DNA of 11,407 bases from Euryarchaeota archaeon UBA124 (GTDB taxonomy: Archaea > Thermoplasmatota > Poseidoniia > Poseidoniales > Poseidoniaceae). Each line of letters opens with the position of its first letter. Position 1 is the stretch's first letter. A model generated the notes under the pieces. That model was not told the DNA's origin, searched no databases, and saw nothing but the letters and a program-made list of their open reading frames with translations. Position numbers and translations under genes: made by a program. Positions 1 through 6,705 of this stretch are shown here, in pieces. The stretch lies in NCBI GenBank assembly GCA_002502215.1, contig DAPT01000009.1, positions 1 to 11,407 of the forward strand, in the 5' to 3' direction.

Positions 1-846
1 ATCAAGAAAGCAATTGAAGAAATTGACATGCGGACGCATACAGGTGAACATCCACGCATGGGCTGCGTAGACGTATGTCCATTCATCCCTATTCGTGGGG
101 TTACCATGCATGATTGTGTTGCGATGGCTCAACGTGTAGCACGTCAAGTCGCTGAACAAAACGTACCTGTTTTTCTGTACGGATTTGCTTCCTCATCTGA
201 TATGCGAAGATCTTTATCAGCTCTACGAAAAGGTGAGTATGAGGGGCTTAAAGATCGTTTTAACAATTCAACAAACGTTCACACAGATGATACTCGTATG
301 CCAGATTTTGGATCCGACGAGTGGAACGAAATCTCTCAGAAAAGTGGTGGCATTACGATAGGCGCACGCGACATATTGCTGGCATACAACGTAAACATCG
401 ACGATTCTGATCCGTATGTTGCACAGCAAATCGGTTCCCTGGTACGAAGTTCTGGACGATTATTGAAATCTCCGGATGGCTCTCAGAAATTCCGAACCAG
501 AGGTCTGTTGTTAGGCGTACAAGGAATGGGAGTTCCACTTGAATCCCACGCCATTAGTCAGGTTTCAATGAATCTGCAAGATTACAAAACCATCAATCTT
601 CATCATGCATTTGATACGATTGATAATCTCTGCAAAAATATGAACAGTGCTACAAAAGGGAGTGAACTTGTTGGATTGGTCCCGCTCGAGGCAATGCTTG
701 AAGCAGGCCGATGGTACGGAGGTGATGACTTAACGGAATCAGAATACATCAATATAGCAATTGAAAGACTTGGCTTGAATTCAATAAGTAAATTCGAACC
801 AAAAGAGCGAATCATCGAATGGGCAATAATGGAGAGGGAAGCATGA
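1..846 (+). CDS. ftcD: Glutamate formimidoyltransferase (FTCD N-terminal-type), 5'-truncated by window edge
   Basis: Transfers the formimino group of N-formimino-L-glutamate to tetrahydrofolate, the cytosolic last step of one histidine-degradation route. The reading frame is open from base 1, so the start lies outside the window; by comparison with vertebrate FTCD about 65 N-terminal residues are missing. What is seen: GEHPRMG at partial residues 15-21, whose His (residue 17) aligns with the catalytic His82 of mammalian FTCD; DVCPFIPIRGVTM directly after; PDFG; TIGARDILLAYNVN; VQGMG; QVSMNLQDY; LVGLVPLEAMLE; and the terminal PKERIIEW, all in the family order. The protein stops where the transferase domain of the fused animal enzyme ends, so this is a single-domain version. 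Its TGA overlaps the ATG of the cyclodeaminase gene by 4 bases (ATGA), so the two are very likely co-translated and act in sequence. Whether histidine-utilisation genes lie upstream cannot be seen. Confidence 0.95.
   Translation: MKKAIEEIDMRTHTGEHPRMGCVDVCPFIPIRGVTMHDCVAMAQRVARQVAEQNVPVFLYGFASSSDMRRSLSALRKGEYEGLKDRFNNSTNVHTDDTRMPDFGSDEWNEISQKSGGITIGARDILLAYNVNIDDSDPYVAQQIGSLVRSSGRLLKSPDGSQKFRTRGLLLGVQGMGVPLESHAISQVSMNLQDYKTINLHHAFDTIDNLCKNMNSATKGSELVGLVPLEAMLEAGRWYGGDDLTESEYINIAIERLGLNSISKFEPKERIIEWAIMEREA
831..840 (+). promoter_or_regulatory. Shine-Dalgarno site for the cyclodeaminase gene
   Basis: GGAGAGGGAA lies inside the end of the formimidoyltransferase gene, two bases before ATG 843. 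It supports ATG 843, which sits in the ATGA overlap, over an in-frame ATG at 819 that would add eight residues unlike the family. Confidence 0.6.
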
Positions 847-1475
847 CGTGGGCAGACAAAACATTACGAGAATTTCAGGATGCCCTAGCCAGTGATGCGC
901 CAACTCCCGGAGGTGGATCAGCTGTAGGTGTAGCACTCGGACAAGCGGCAGCGCTCGCAATAATGGTGAGTGATTTAACGCTGTCAAAGGAGACGTATGA
1001 ATCCGGATGGGAAATAGCAAACCAGGTGAAAGCGGTTGCGACACCCCTGCTTGATGAGGGACTAACGTTGGCATTAGAAGACAGCGAATCCTTCGATGCT
1101 GTGGTTGAGGCGTTCCGATTGCCTAAAAGCACTGATGAAGAAAAAAATGAACGCAGAGATTCGATTCGAACCGCTACATTGAGTGCTGCAGTTGTGCCTT
1201 ATCGTACCGCAAAAGCGTCAATGAAATTGCTAAAATTATTGCCAGAATTAACCGAAAAAGGAAACCCGAATGCTGCTTCGGATGCAGGTGTTGCAGGTCT
1301 TCTAGCATCGGCTGCATTGAAAGGTGCTGTTTTCAATGTCCAAATCAATCTTGAATCGCTACCGGAATCGTATGGAGTCGAGATGCGAACATCGTTGCCT
1401 ACCTTGATTGAAGACGGACGAATCTATTCGAGAAAATGCATGGATGCTGTCAGAATTAAATTATCGAACCAATGA
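843..1475 (+). CDS. Formimidoyltetrahydrofolate cyclodeaminase (FTCD C-terminal-type, stand-alone)
   Basis: Deaminates and cyclises 5-formimino-tetrahydrofolate to 5,10-methenyl-tetrahydrofolate and ammonia, taking the product of the preceding gene. The 210-residue helical protein has the family markers in order: LREF near residue 8, PTPGGGSA at 21-27, an Asp/Glu-rich SESFDAVVEAFRLPKSTDEEK segment (about 81-101), and GNPNAASDAGVA at 140-151 followed by a small-residue helix and NVQINL. These align with the C-terminal half of mammalian FTCD from memory. The length is that of a single cyclodeaminase domain. Methenyl-THF cyclohydrolase FchA belongs to the same fold family, but pairing with the transferase gene argues for cyclodeaminase. 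ATG 843 was chosen because of the 4-base overlap and the Shine-Dalgarno site. The 3' end overlaps the convergent metG by 15 bases, so no terminator can sit between them. Confidence 0.93.
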   Translation: MTWADKTLREFQDALASDAPTPGGGSAVGVALGQAAALAIMVSDLTLSKETYESGWEIANQVKAVATPLLDEGLTLALEDSESFDAVVEAFRLPKSTDEEKNERRDSIRTATLSAAVVPYRTAKASMKLLKLLPELTEKGNPNAASDAGVAGLLASAALKGAVFNVQINLESLPESYGVEMRTSLPTLIEDGRIYSRKCMDAVRIKLSNQ

Positions 1476-3704
1476 ACCTGTTTTTATTTCTCCGTCGATG
1501 GTAACCAACTTGACGTTACCATCCTCATCGTCAGCTGCGAGCATCATGCCTTGACTTAGGACACCCCGTAGAGGTCGTGGTTGCAAGTTGGCGACAAATA
1601 CAACGGTCTTGTCGAGAAGCTCATTTGCTGAATAATATTCCTTAATTCCAGCACATATTGTTCGCCCATCGTTGCTTCCATCGTCAAGTGTAACTACGAA
1701 AAGTCGATCAGCATTCGGATGGTCTTCCACGGATACGATTTTTCCGGTGCGTAATTCTACTTTCATAAAGGTGTCAAAATCAAGATATTCGATTCCTTCA
1801 GGTGCTTGTTTATTCATGTTATTTTTCTCCTTTTTTCCGCCTTTGACGTCGTGATTTACTTTGTTTGATTGTGGTGCATCCTCAACAAGTGATTGCTCTT
1901 CTTTTACGATTTCATCAACATCCAACCGTTTGAAGAGCGGTTCATAAGAGGAGGATGGATTGCATACAGGGACAGACCAATCAATGGCTTGATGCCAATT
2001 CGTGTCACTTAGCTCCTCTTCAATACCAAGCATGTTCCATAATCTTTGGGCGCTGAATGGCAAGAAAGGGTTGGTAACGATGGCAAGGTATCGACAAATT
2101 CTCCAACCGAATGCAAGTGATGAGAGAGATTCAATTCGTCCTGTAGCACCAACTTCGGATTTAAGATGCTTCCAAGGGGTTGATGCTTGCAACAATTGGT
2201 TACCATGTTGTGCAGCGGTCATCGCCGTTCGCAAAGCTTCTTTGTATCGATGCTTTTCAAGCGAAGTAGTCGTGTCCGCATGCAACTGTTCCAGCGTTGA
2301 ACACATTGAGTCGTATGTTTCAATTGTATCAAAAGCCGGTAAAGACTCACCGCCTGGTGTTTCTGGGAGACGGTTTGCAAGTGAAAGCACCCTGTTCGCA
2401 AAGTTGCCATATGTCGCGATGAGTTCATTGTTGATGCGATCGACGAACTCCTTCCAAGTAAAATCTGTATCGTGGGATTCAGGCATGTTGATGCTAAGAT
2501 AGTAACGCAGTGTATCGGGGTCAAATCGATCCAAAAACGATGGAAGCCAAATTGCATGTTTCCTTGATTTGGAGAATTGGCCTCCACCTAACATGAGGTA
2601 TTCCATTGCAGGGACGTTGTCCTCCAATCGAAGGTCTCCTGTCGATGGTAATTCAATAGGGTGATTTGCGTTCTTTCCATTACGCGCATGATTGAGGCCC
2701 ATCAGAATTGCTGGCCAAATAACGGTGTGGAAGGGAACGTTGTCCTTACCCAGGAAGTAATAATGGCGTTGAGATAAAATGTCATTTTCAATCCACCAGT
2801 TTTCCCATGATGAGCCATCATCGTACTCTTCTGACCAGATTTGTGAACATGTTAGATAACCTTGGACTGCTTCAAACCACACGTAAATGCATTTTCCATG
2901 CCAATCGTCTCCTTCGAGAGGGACCTCAATGCCCCACTCTAAATCTCTGGTAACTGCCCGCGGTCGCAGCCCCATATCCAACCATTGCTTTGTCATTGCT
3001 CGAACATTCGGTTTCCAGACAGAATGATTGTTTTCTGCGTGCTGCTCGAGTGCTTTTTGAAACAAGTCAAGACGATAGAAAAGGTGTTCCGTATCTCGGA
3101 TTTCGACAGGTAGTTCTGGATTCATTTTGGAAATCGGATTTTTTAGTTCATAAGACTCGTACGTGGCTCCGCATGCATCACATTGATCTCCACGTGCACC
3201 ATCTGCACCACAAGAAGGACAGACACCCTCGATGTAACGATCTGGGAGAAACCGTCCCCCTCCGTCAGGATGAACCTCGAAATATTGTTGCATCGTCCTT
3301 TTTTCGAAAAATCCTGCATCATAAAGTAACTTGAAATTTGATTGAACTTTCTTTTTATGGCGAATATCAGTTGTTCGATTAAACAATGAACCACCATAGG
3401 AAGAGCCACGTGAATCGATGTTGGGCATCCATGTGCAGCCTAAATCCAGCAAAGCTTTCGAGTTAACACTGTGGTATTCATCGACGATGTCTTGCGATGA
3501 GACGCCATTTTGTTCAGCAGTTACGGTGATTGGTGTTCCGTGTTCATCCGATCCAGATACCATCAATACTCGGTTGCCACGTGCTCTCTCGAAACGAGCG
3601 TAAATGTCAGGAGGGAGGTAACATCCAGCAACATGCCCAAGATGTAGGGGTCCATTTGCATACGGCCAAGCGACACAAACCAGTACGTGGTCACCGTCCG
3701 CCAT
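1461..3704 (-). CDS. metG: Methionyl-tRNA synthetase with C-terminal EMAP/Trbp111 tRNA-binding domain
   Basis: Class I aminoacyl-tRNA synthetase that charges tRNA-Met for initiation and elongation in the cytosol. Of the 747 residues, the Rossmann catalytic core starts with AWPYANGPLHLGH (HIGH motif HLGH at 21-24), followed by GSDEHGTPI at 51-59. A single zinc knuckle has Cys162, Cys165, Cys175 and Cys178. HYYFLGKDNVPFHTVIWPA follows at about 314-332, and the KMSKS-loop variant QFSKSR at 376-381. The helical anticodon-binding domain covers about 390-600. A charged, Lys-rich linker (about 600-635) joins it to an OB-fold at about 640-747, seen from KVELRTGKIVSVEDHPNADRL and LRGVLSQGMMLAA, which in this family binds tRNA or dimerises. 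The KMSKS loop has Phe in place of Met, a common variant. An AGGGA sequence lies before ATG 3704. The gene is convergent with the cyclodeaminase gene and divergent from the CNNM transporter gene; a palindrome lies 19-34 bases upstream of the start. Confidence 0.97.
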   Translation of the reverse strand: MADGDHVLVCVAWPYANGPLHLGHVAGCYLPPDIYARFERARGNRVLMVSGSDEHGTPITVTAEQNGVSSQDIVDEYHSVNSKALLDLGCTWMPNIDSRGSSYGGSLFNRTTDIRHKKKVQSNFKLLYDAGFFEKRTMQQYFEVHPDGGGRFLPDRYIEGVCPSCGADGARGDQCDACGATYESYELKNPISKMNPELPVEIRDTEHLFYRLDLFQKALEQHAENNHSVWKPNVRAMTKQWLDMGLRPRAVTRDLEWGIEVPLEGDDWHGKCIYVWFEAVQGYLTCSQIWSEEYDDGSSWENWWIENDILSQRHYYFLGKDNVPFHTVIWPAILMGLNHARNGKNANHPIELPSTGDLRLEDNVPAMEYLMLGGGQFSKSRKHAIWLPSFLDRFDPDTLRYYLSINMPESHDTDFTWKEFVDRINNELIATYGNFANRVLSLANRLPETPGGESLPAFDTIETYDSMCSTLEQLHADTTTSLEKHRYKEALRTAMTAAQHGNQLLQASTPWKHLKSEVGATGRIESLSSLAFGWRICRYLAIVTNPFLPFSAQRLWNMLGIEEELSDTNWHQAIDWSVPVCNPSSSYEPLFKRLDVDEIVKEEQSLVEDAPQSNKVNHDVKGGKKEKNNMNKQAPEGIEYLDFDTFMKVELRTGKIVSVEDHPNADRLFVVTLDDGSNDGRTICAGIKEYYSANELLDKTVVFVANLQPRPLRGVLSQGMMLAADDEDGNVKLVTIDGEIKTGSLVR

Positions 3705-3722
3705 GTTTGTCCCTAATCGGCA

Positions 3723-3738
3723 TTGATTTTCAAATCAA
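3723..3738. promoter_or_regulatory. Perfect 16-base inverted repeat upstream of metG
   Basis: TTGATTT and AAATCAA are perfect inverted repeats separated by two bases. The element lies 19-34 bases before the metG start and 46-61 bases before the GTG start of the divergent CNNM gene. It covers the position where a TATA box would lie for a short-leader metG transcript, so it may be an operator, part of the promoter, or both. A chance AT-rich palindrome is possible. Confidence 0.4.
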
Positions 3739-3783
3739 CCCCACCGTTTAACAGAAAACAACATTTTCAAGAAGCAGAAGGTC

Positions 3784-4857
3784 GTGGCTAAACCATCCAA
3801 AGGACAGGAGTTCCCGTTCAACATGAACCTTACTTTACTCATTTTTTACACAGCATTAGCCCTCGGTGTCTCGTTTCTTTGTTCAATTCTAGAAGCGGTT
3901 GTTCTTTCAATTCCTAATACGCAAGTTGCCGTGTGGCAACGTGATGGTGACAGACGTGGAGATGTTTGGTCGAAACTCAAAGCTGATGATGCAGTCAAGC
4001 CTCTGACGGCCATTCTAACCCTGAACACGATTGCACACACAATGGGTGCTGCTGGTGTCGGTTCCGAGGTACAGAATCAATTTGGTAACGAATATCTAAC
4101 GATAGCCTCGGTGATACTCACCCTCGCAGTGCTTTTCCTCTCAGAAATCATACCCAAAACATTGGGTACAGCATACTGGAGACAATTGTCCTTAATGACA
4201 GGGAGAACACTCCACACGATTACCGTTGCACTCGTCTTCATCATTGCTCCAATACAGTGGATGAAGAAGATCCTACCTAGTGCAGATGGTCAACTCGTTA
4301 CCCGTGATGATCTTGTTGCACTTGCTGATCTTGGTGAAGAAGAAGGCGCACTCATGGAAGACGAAGAAACCGTCATTCATAACCTCTTGAGACTCCGCGA
4401 GATACCGATAACTGAAGTTATGACACCACGTGTAGTCGTCACTGCCTTGCAACAAGATTTGACCGTTCGCGAAGTCCTTGACGAATATCCAGTCTTACGA
4501 TTCTCACGCATGCCTGTCTACTCAGAGACCGTTGACGAAATCCAAGGCTTGGTCATACGATCTGAATTGTTGGTTGCAGCAAGCCGTGATGAATGGGATC
4601 GAGTAATCAAGGAGTTCATGAAACCAGTACACTTCCTAACGACCCAACAAAGCGTTGATGTTGCGTTGGATATGTTGCTGGAACGTCGACAACAGTTTGC
4701 TGTTGTCCAAGATGAATTTGGGGGAACTTCTGGTATTTTAACAATGGAAGACGTCCTAGAAACACTCCTCGGTGAAGAAATTGTTGATGAACTGGATGAA
4801 GTTGATGACATGCGAGAATTGGCACGTGAGCAAGCGATTTCAAGCGAAGAGGAGTGA
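3784..4857 (+). CDS. CNNM/CorC-family membrane protein with CBS pair (putative magnesium/cation transporter)
   Basis: Integral membrane protein of the CNNM (DUF21) family, whose archaeal and bacterial members (CorC) export Mg2+ with regulation by nucleotide-binding CBS domains. The 357-residue frame has hydrophobic segments at about 15-43, 74-92, 104-126 and 141-162. Family signatures are LEAVVLS near 36-42, LTLNTIAHTMGAAGVG at 78-93 and SEIIPKTLGTAYW at 120-132. The CBS pair covers about 205-330, with EVMTPR at 211-216, RFSRMPVY at 239-246 and DEFGGTSGILTMEDVLETLLGE at 310-331. The tail is short and acidic; the extra C-terminal CorC/HlyC domain of many bacterial members is absent. The start is uncertain: GTG 3784 has an AAGGT only one base upstream, while the in-frame ATG at 3823 gives a protein beginning right at the first membrane helix, with GGAG 12 bases upstream. 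The 3' end overlaps the convergent hydrolase gene by 18 bases. Confidence 0.9.
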   Translation: MAKPSKGQEFPFNMNLTLLIFYTALALGVSFLCSILEAVVLSIPNTQVAVWQRDGDRRGDVWSKLKADDAVKPLTAILTLNTIAHTMGAAGVGSEVQNQFGNEYLTIASVILTLAVLFLSEIIPKTLGTAYWRQLSLMTGRTLHTITVALVFIIAPIQWMKKILPSADGQLVTRDDLVALADLGEEEGALMEDEETVIHNLLRLREIPITEVMTPRVVVTALQQDLTVREVLDEYPVLRFSRMPVYSETVDEIQGLVIRSELLVAASRDEWDRVIKEFMKPVHFLTTQQSVDVALDMLLERRQQFAVVQDEFGGTSGILTMEDVLETLLGEEIVDELDEVDDMRELAREQAISSEEE

Positions 4858-5814
4858 ATTCTTCTCCATCCAGTTTTCAATGAGTTCATCCCTCTTCTTG
4901 TTTGAGGCTTCATATGAATGCTTCAATTCTTCAACGATGTGATACGAAAAATTCGATGTTCGAGTAGAGTGTACATCGATAAGGAGATCTGCGTGTATCC
5001 TACCCAAGGTTAAGTCATGTTTGGCTTGCACAAGCAAGGTTGGGCATGATGGAAAACCCCACTTTGGTGTCGAGAGTTTATCGATTGAATCAACTGTGAA
5101 AATCTTATCATTGATTCGATTATAGTATTTCAATAATCGATTCATCATGAATCCGTGCAAAGACGTCGGAATTTTCAGATATTCACAGGTTTGATTGTTA
5201 ATGTACACATAGGAGGTGACAGGTGACTCAAGTATCATTCCAAGTGCCTTTTTTGACGTTTCTATTTCGTCTCGCATTGCACGTTGTGCGACAAACCCTC
5301 CCAAGCTGTGACCGTGAATTACAAACCCATTATCGAGCATGCCCCGAGAATCGAATATTCGGAGGACTTGTTCAAGATCATAACATACGTGCAATGCTGC
5401 CCAATTCGATACACGTTTGTTTCCACCGTGAGCACGCATCTCAAACAGAATGCAATTGTATCCTAACTTCTCGTATACTTTACTACGACCGATCATGTTT
5501 GAGGCACGAGAATTCCATCCGTGAATGAGAAGAGCAAGAGGCTTGCCCTCTGTGAAGGATTTGGACAACCAACGCACAGGATAACCTGCAACGAGATGTT
5601 CTTCCCATGTCCATTGTTTGGGAGGATCGTCATTCACCCGTCGAGTGGGTAATCTCAGCATGAGACAAAGACAAACTGCAAACCATAAATCGATTGCAAC
5701 AATTGGAAGAAGGTAAACAAACCAAATCCACTCAAAAAGATACGTTAGAAGGAACCCTACGACAATCCATACCAAAGCATGCGCGTAGAGTGCTGTAAAG
5801 CGATGTGACAGCAT
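4840..5814 (-). CDS. Membrane-anchored alpha/beta hydrolase (serine hydrolase)
   Basis: Predicted serine esterase, lipase or peptidase of the alpha/beta-hydrolase fold; the substrate is not evident. The 324-residue protein begins with two hydrophobic segments (about 9-29 and 32-52), a likely membrane hairpin. The hydrolase domain follows: LLIHGWNSRA (oxyanion HGW at 98-100), FEMRAHGGN (EMRAHG is the usual strand-4 motif), the nucleophile elbow GHSLGG with Ser170, a likely acid Asp267 in QAKHD, and His299 in EELKHS completing the triad. From ATG 5814 a GAAGGA lies 10 bases upstream. A TTG at 5832 would extend the protein by six residues and overlap the stop of the upstream RDD gene as TTGA; I prefer ATG, without certainty. 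It is the last gene of the minus-strand run and overlaps the transporter gene tail-to-tail. Confidence 0.88.
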   Translation of the reverse strand: MLSHRFTALYAHALVWIVVGFLLTYLFEWIWFVYLLPIVAIDLWFAVCLCLMLRLPTRRVNDDPPKQWTWEEHLVAGYPVRWLSKSFTEGKPLALLIHGWNSRASNMIGRSKVYEKLGYNCILFEMRAHGGNKRVSNWAALHVCYDLEQVLRIFDSRGMLDNGFVIHGHSLGGFVAQRAMRDEIETSKKALGMILESPVTSYVYINNQTCEYLKIPTSLHGFMMNRLLKYYNRINDKIFTVDSIDKLSTPKWGFPSCPTLLVQAKHDLTLGRIHADLLIDVHSTRTSNFSYHIVEELKHSYEASNKKRDELIENWMEKNSLLFA

Positions 5815-5824
5815 GAAGATTGAT

Positions 5825-5830
5825 TCCTTC
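5825..5830 (-). promoter_or_regulatory. Shine-Dalgarno-like site for the hydrolase gene
   Basis: Read on the minus strand, GAAGGA lies 10 bases before ATG 5814 and overlaps the stop of the RDD-protein gene. It favours ATG 5814 over TTG 5832, but the spacing is slightly long. Confidence 0.4.
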
Positions 5831-6692
5831 AATTATCGGTGTTATCTTCCTCTTCGGCAGAATCCTCTTCAGATTCCGTCTCAGCAGATGCTTCTGATGC
5901 AATTTTTTCTTCCTTCGCCTTTGCACGTTCTTCAACACGCTTAGCATACTTTTCACCGAATTGGCTCATGCTTTCGAGTCTTGCACGGAATCCAGACGTT
6001 GCCTTTTCTTCAGGAGCAGAACGAACGAGAAACGATCCAAACATCAAATCAAACAGTCCTTGATTCAAATCGCTGTTACGTGTAAATTGCCAATTAATTA
6101 TCCAAAGAACCATGAATACTGCGCCAACGGATGTCAGGACAATCGGTGCCGTTCCACCATCGGAAATGGAACCAGCCTGCGTGAATACCATGACAAATCC
6201 AATGAGTGACAGTAGGCCAATGTTGTTGACGAAGAGAGAATGAAGGAACATTGGTTTTGTTCCATCGCCTCGGATGTATCGTGTTGACGAGGTGTATTGC
6301 CCAAGATTTCGACCAGTGTAAAACGGCAAGAAAACAGCGTTAAACAACCACACCAGAATCGCTACGATGAACAGAATTGTTGTTTCCAAACCACCACTGG
6401 ATCCACCTGTGAATGCGGACATGAACAATGCGCCGATAAGAACAGAAAAGTTTGCAATAAAATTAACCCACCAGCAGATAACTCGGCTTAATTTAGGTGC
6501 AATCTCAAATTCCGAGGAAAGTCCTGCAGGGCGAGCTTTCTTGACTTTCTTTTTCTTTTCCTTTTTGGCTTTTGCAGCCGCGGCCTTTGCTGGTTTTGCT
6601 GCCTTGGTAGGTTTTGCTGCCTTGGCTGCTTTGGCAGTTGCCTTTTTTGCAGGCTCCTTATCGTTTGATTCAACTTTGTCGAGTAGTCCCAT
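5829..6692 (-). CDS. RDD-like integral membrane protein with Lys/Ala/Pro histone-H1-like N-terminal tail
   Basis: Uncharacterised membrane protein of 287 residues. Residues 13-55 are a low-complexity, strongly basic tail of alternating AK, AAKP and KKEKKKK blocks resembling linker-histone tails. Four hydrophobic segments follow at about 70-93, 103-124, 151-171 and 183-202. RDD-family marks are the Arg before the first helix (SRVICWWVNF), a loop TGRNLGQYTSSTRYIRGDG at 127-144 resembling the family's GQ-x-LG-R motif, and a final NQGLFDLMFGSFLVR at 210-224 like the family's HDL-x-x-G-T-x-V end. A charged, probably helical segment (about 230-265) leads into a very acidic C-terminus rich in Glu and Ser. 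RDD proteins are often linked to transport or ion exchange, but no function can be given here. ATG 6692 is supported by GAGG seven bases upstream. It starts 13 bases after the PPLPG-rich gene ends, so the two are probably co-transcribed. Confidence 0.78.
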   Translation of the reverse strand: MGLLDKVESNDKEPAKKATAKAAKAAKPTKAAKPAKAAAAKAKKEKKKKVKKARPAGLSSEFEIAPKLSRVICWWVNFIANFSVLIGALFMSAFTGGSSGGLETTILFIVAILVWLFNAVFLPFYTGRNLGQYTSSTRYIRGDGTKPMFLHSLFVNNIGLLSLIGFVMVFTQAGSISDGGTAPIVLTSVGAVFMVLWIINWQFTRNSDLNQGLFDLMFGSFLVRSAPEEKATSGFRARLESMSQFGEKYAKRVEERAKAKEEKIASEASAETESEEDSAEEEDNTDN

Positions 6693-6705
6693 ATTCTCGC
6701 CTCAT

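Noticed and set aside
2002..2502. Plus-strand open frame of 166 codons within metG.
   Set aside because: It lies opposite the anticodon-binding domain of a full-length metG, is Ser-rich, and has no recognisable motif.
6590..6655. Repetitive DNA (short gctgccttgg-like units) that might be a microsatellite or a regulatory repeat.
   Set aside because: It encodes the Lys/Ala tail of the RDD protein in frame; codon repetition explains it.
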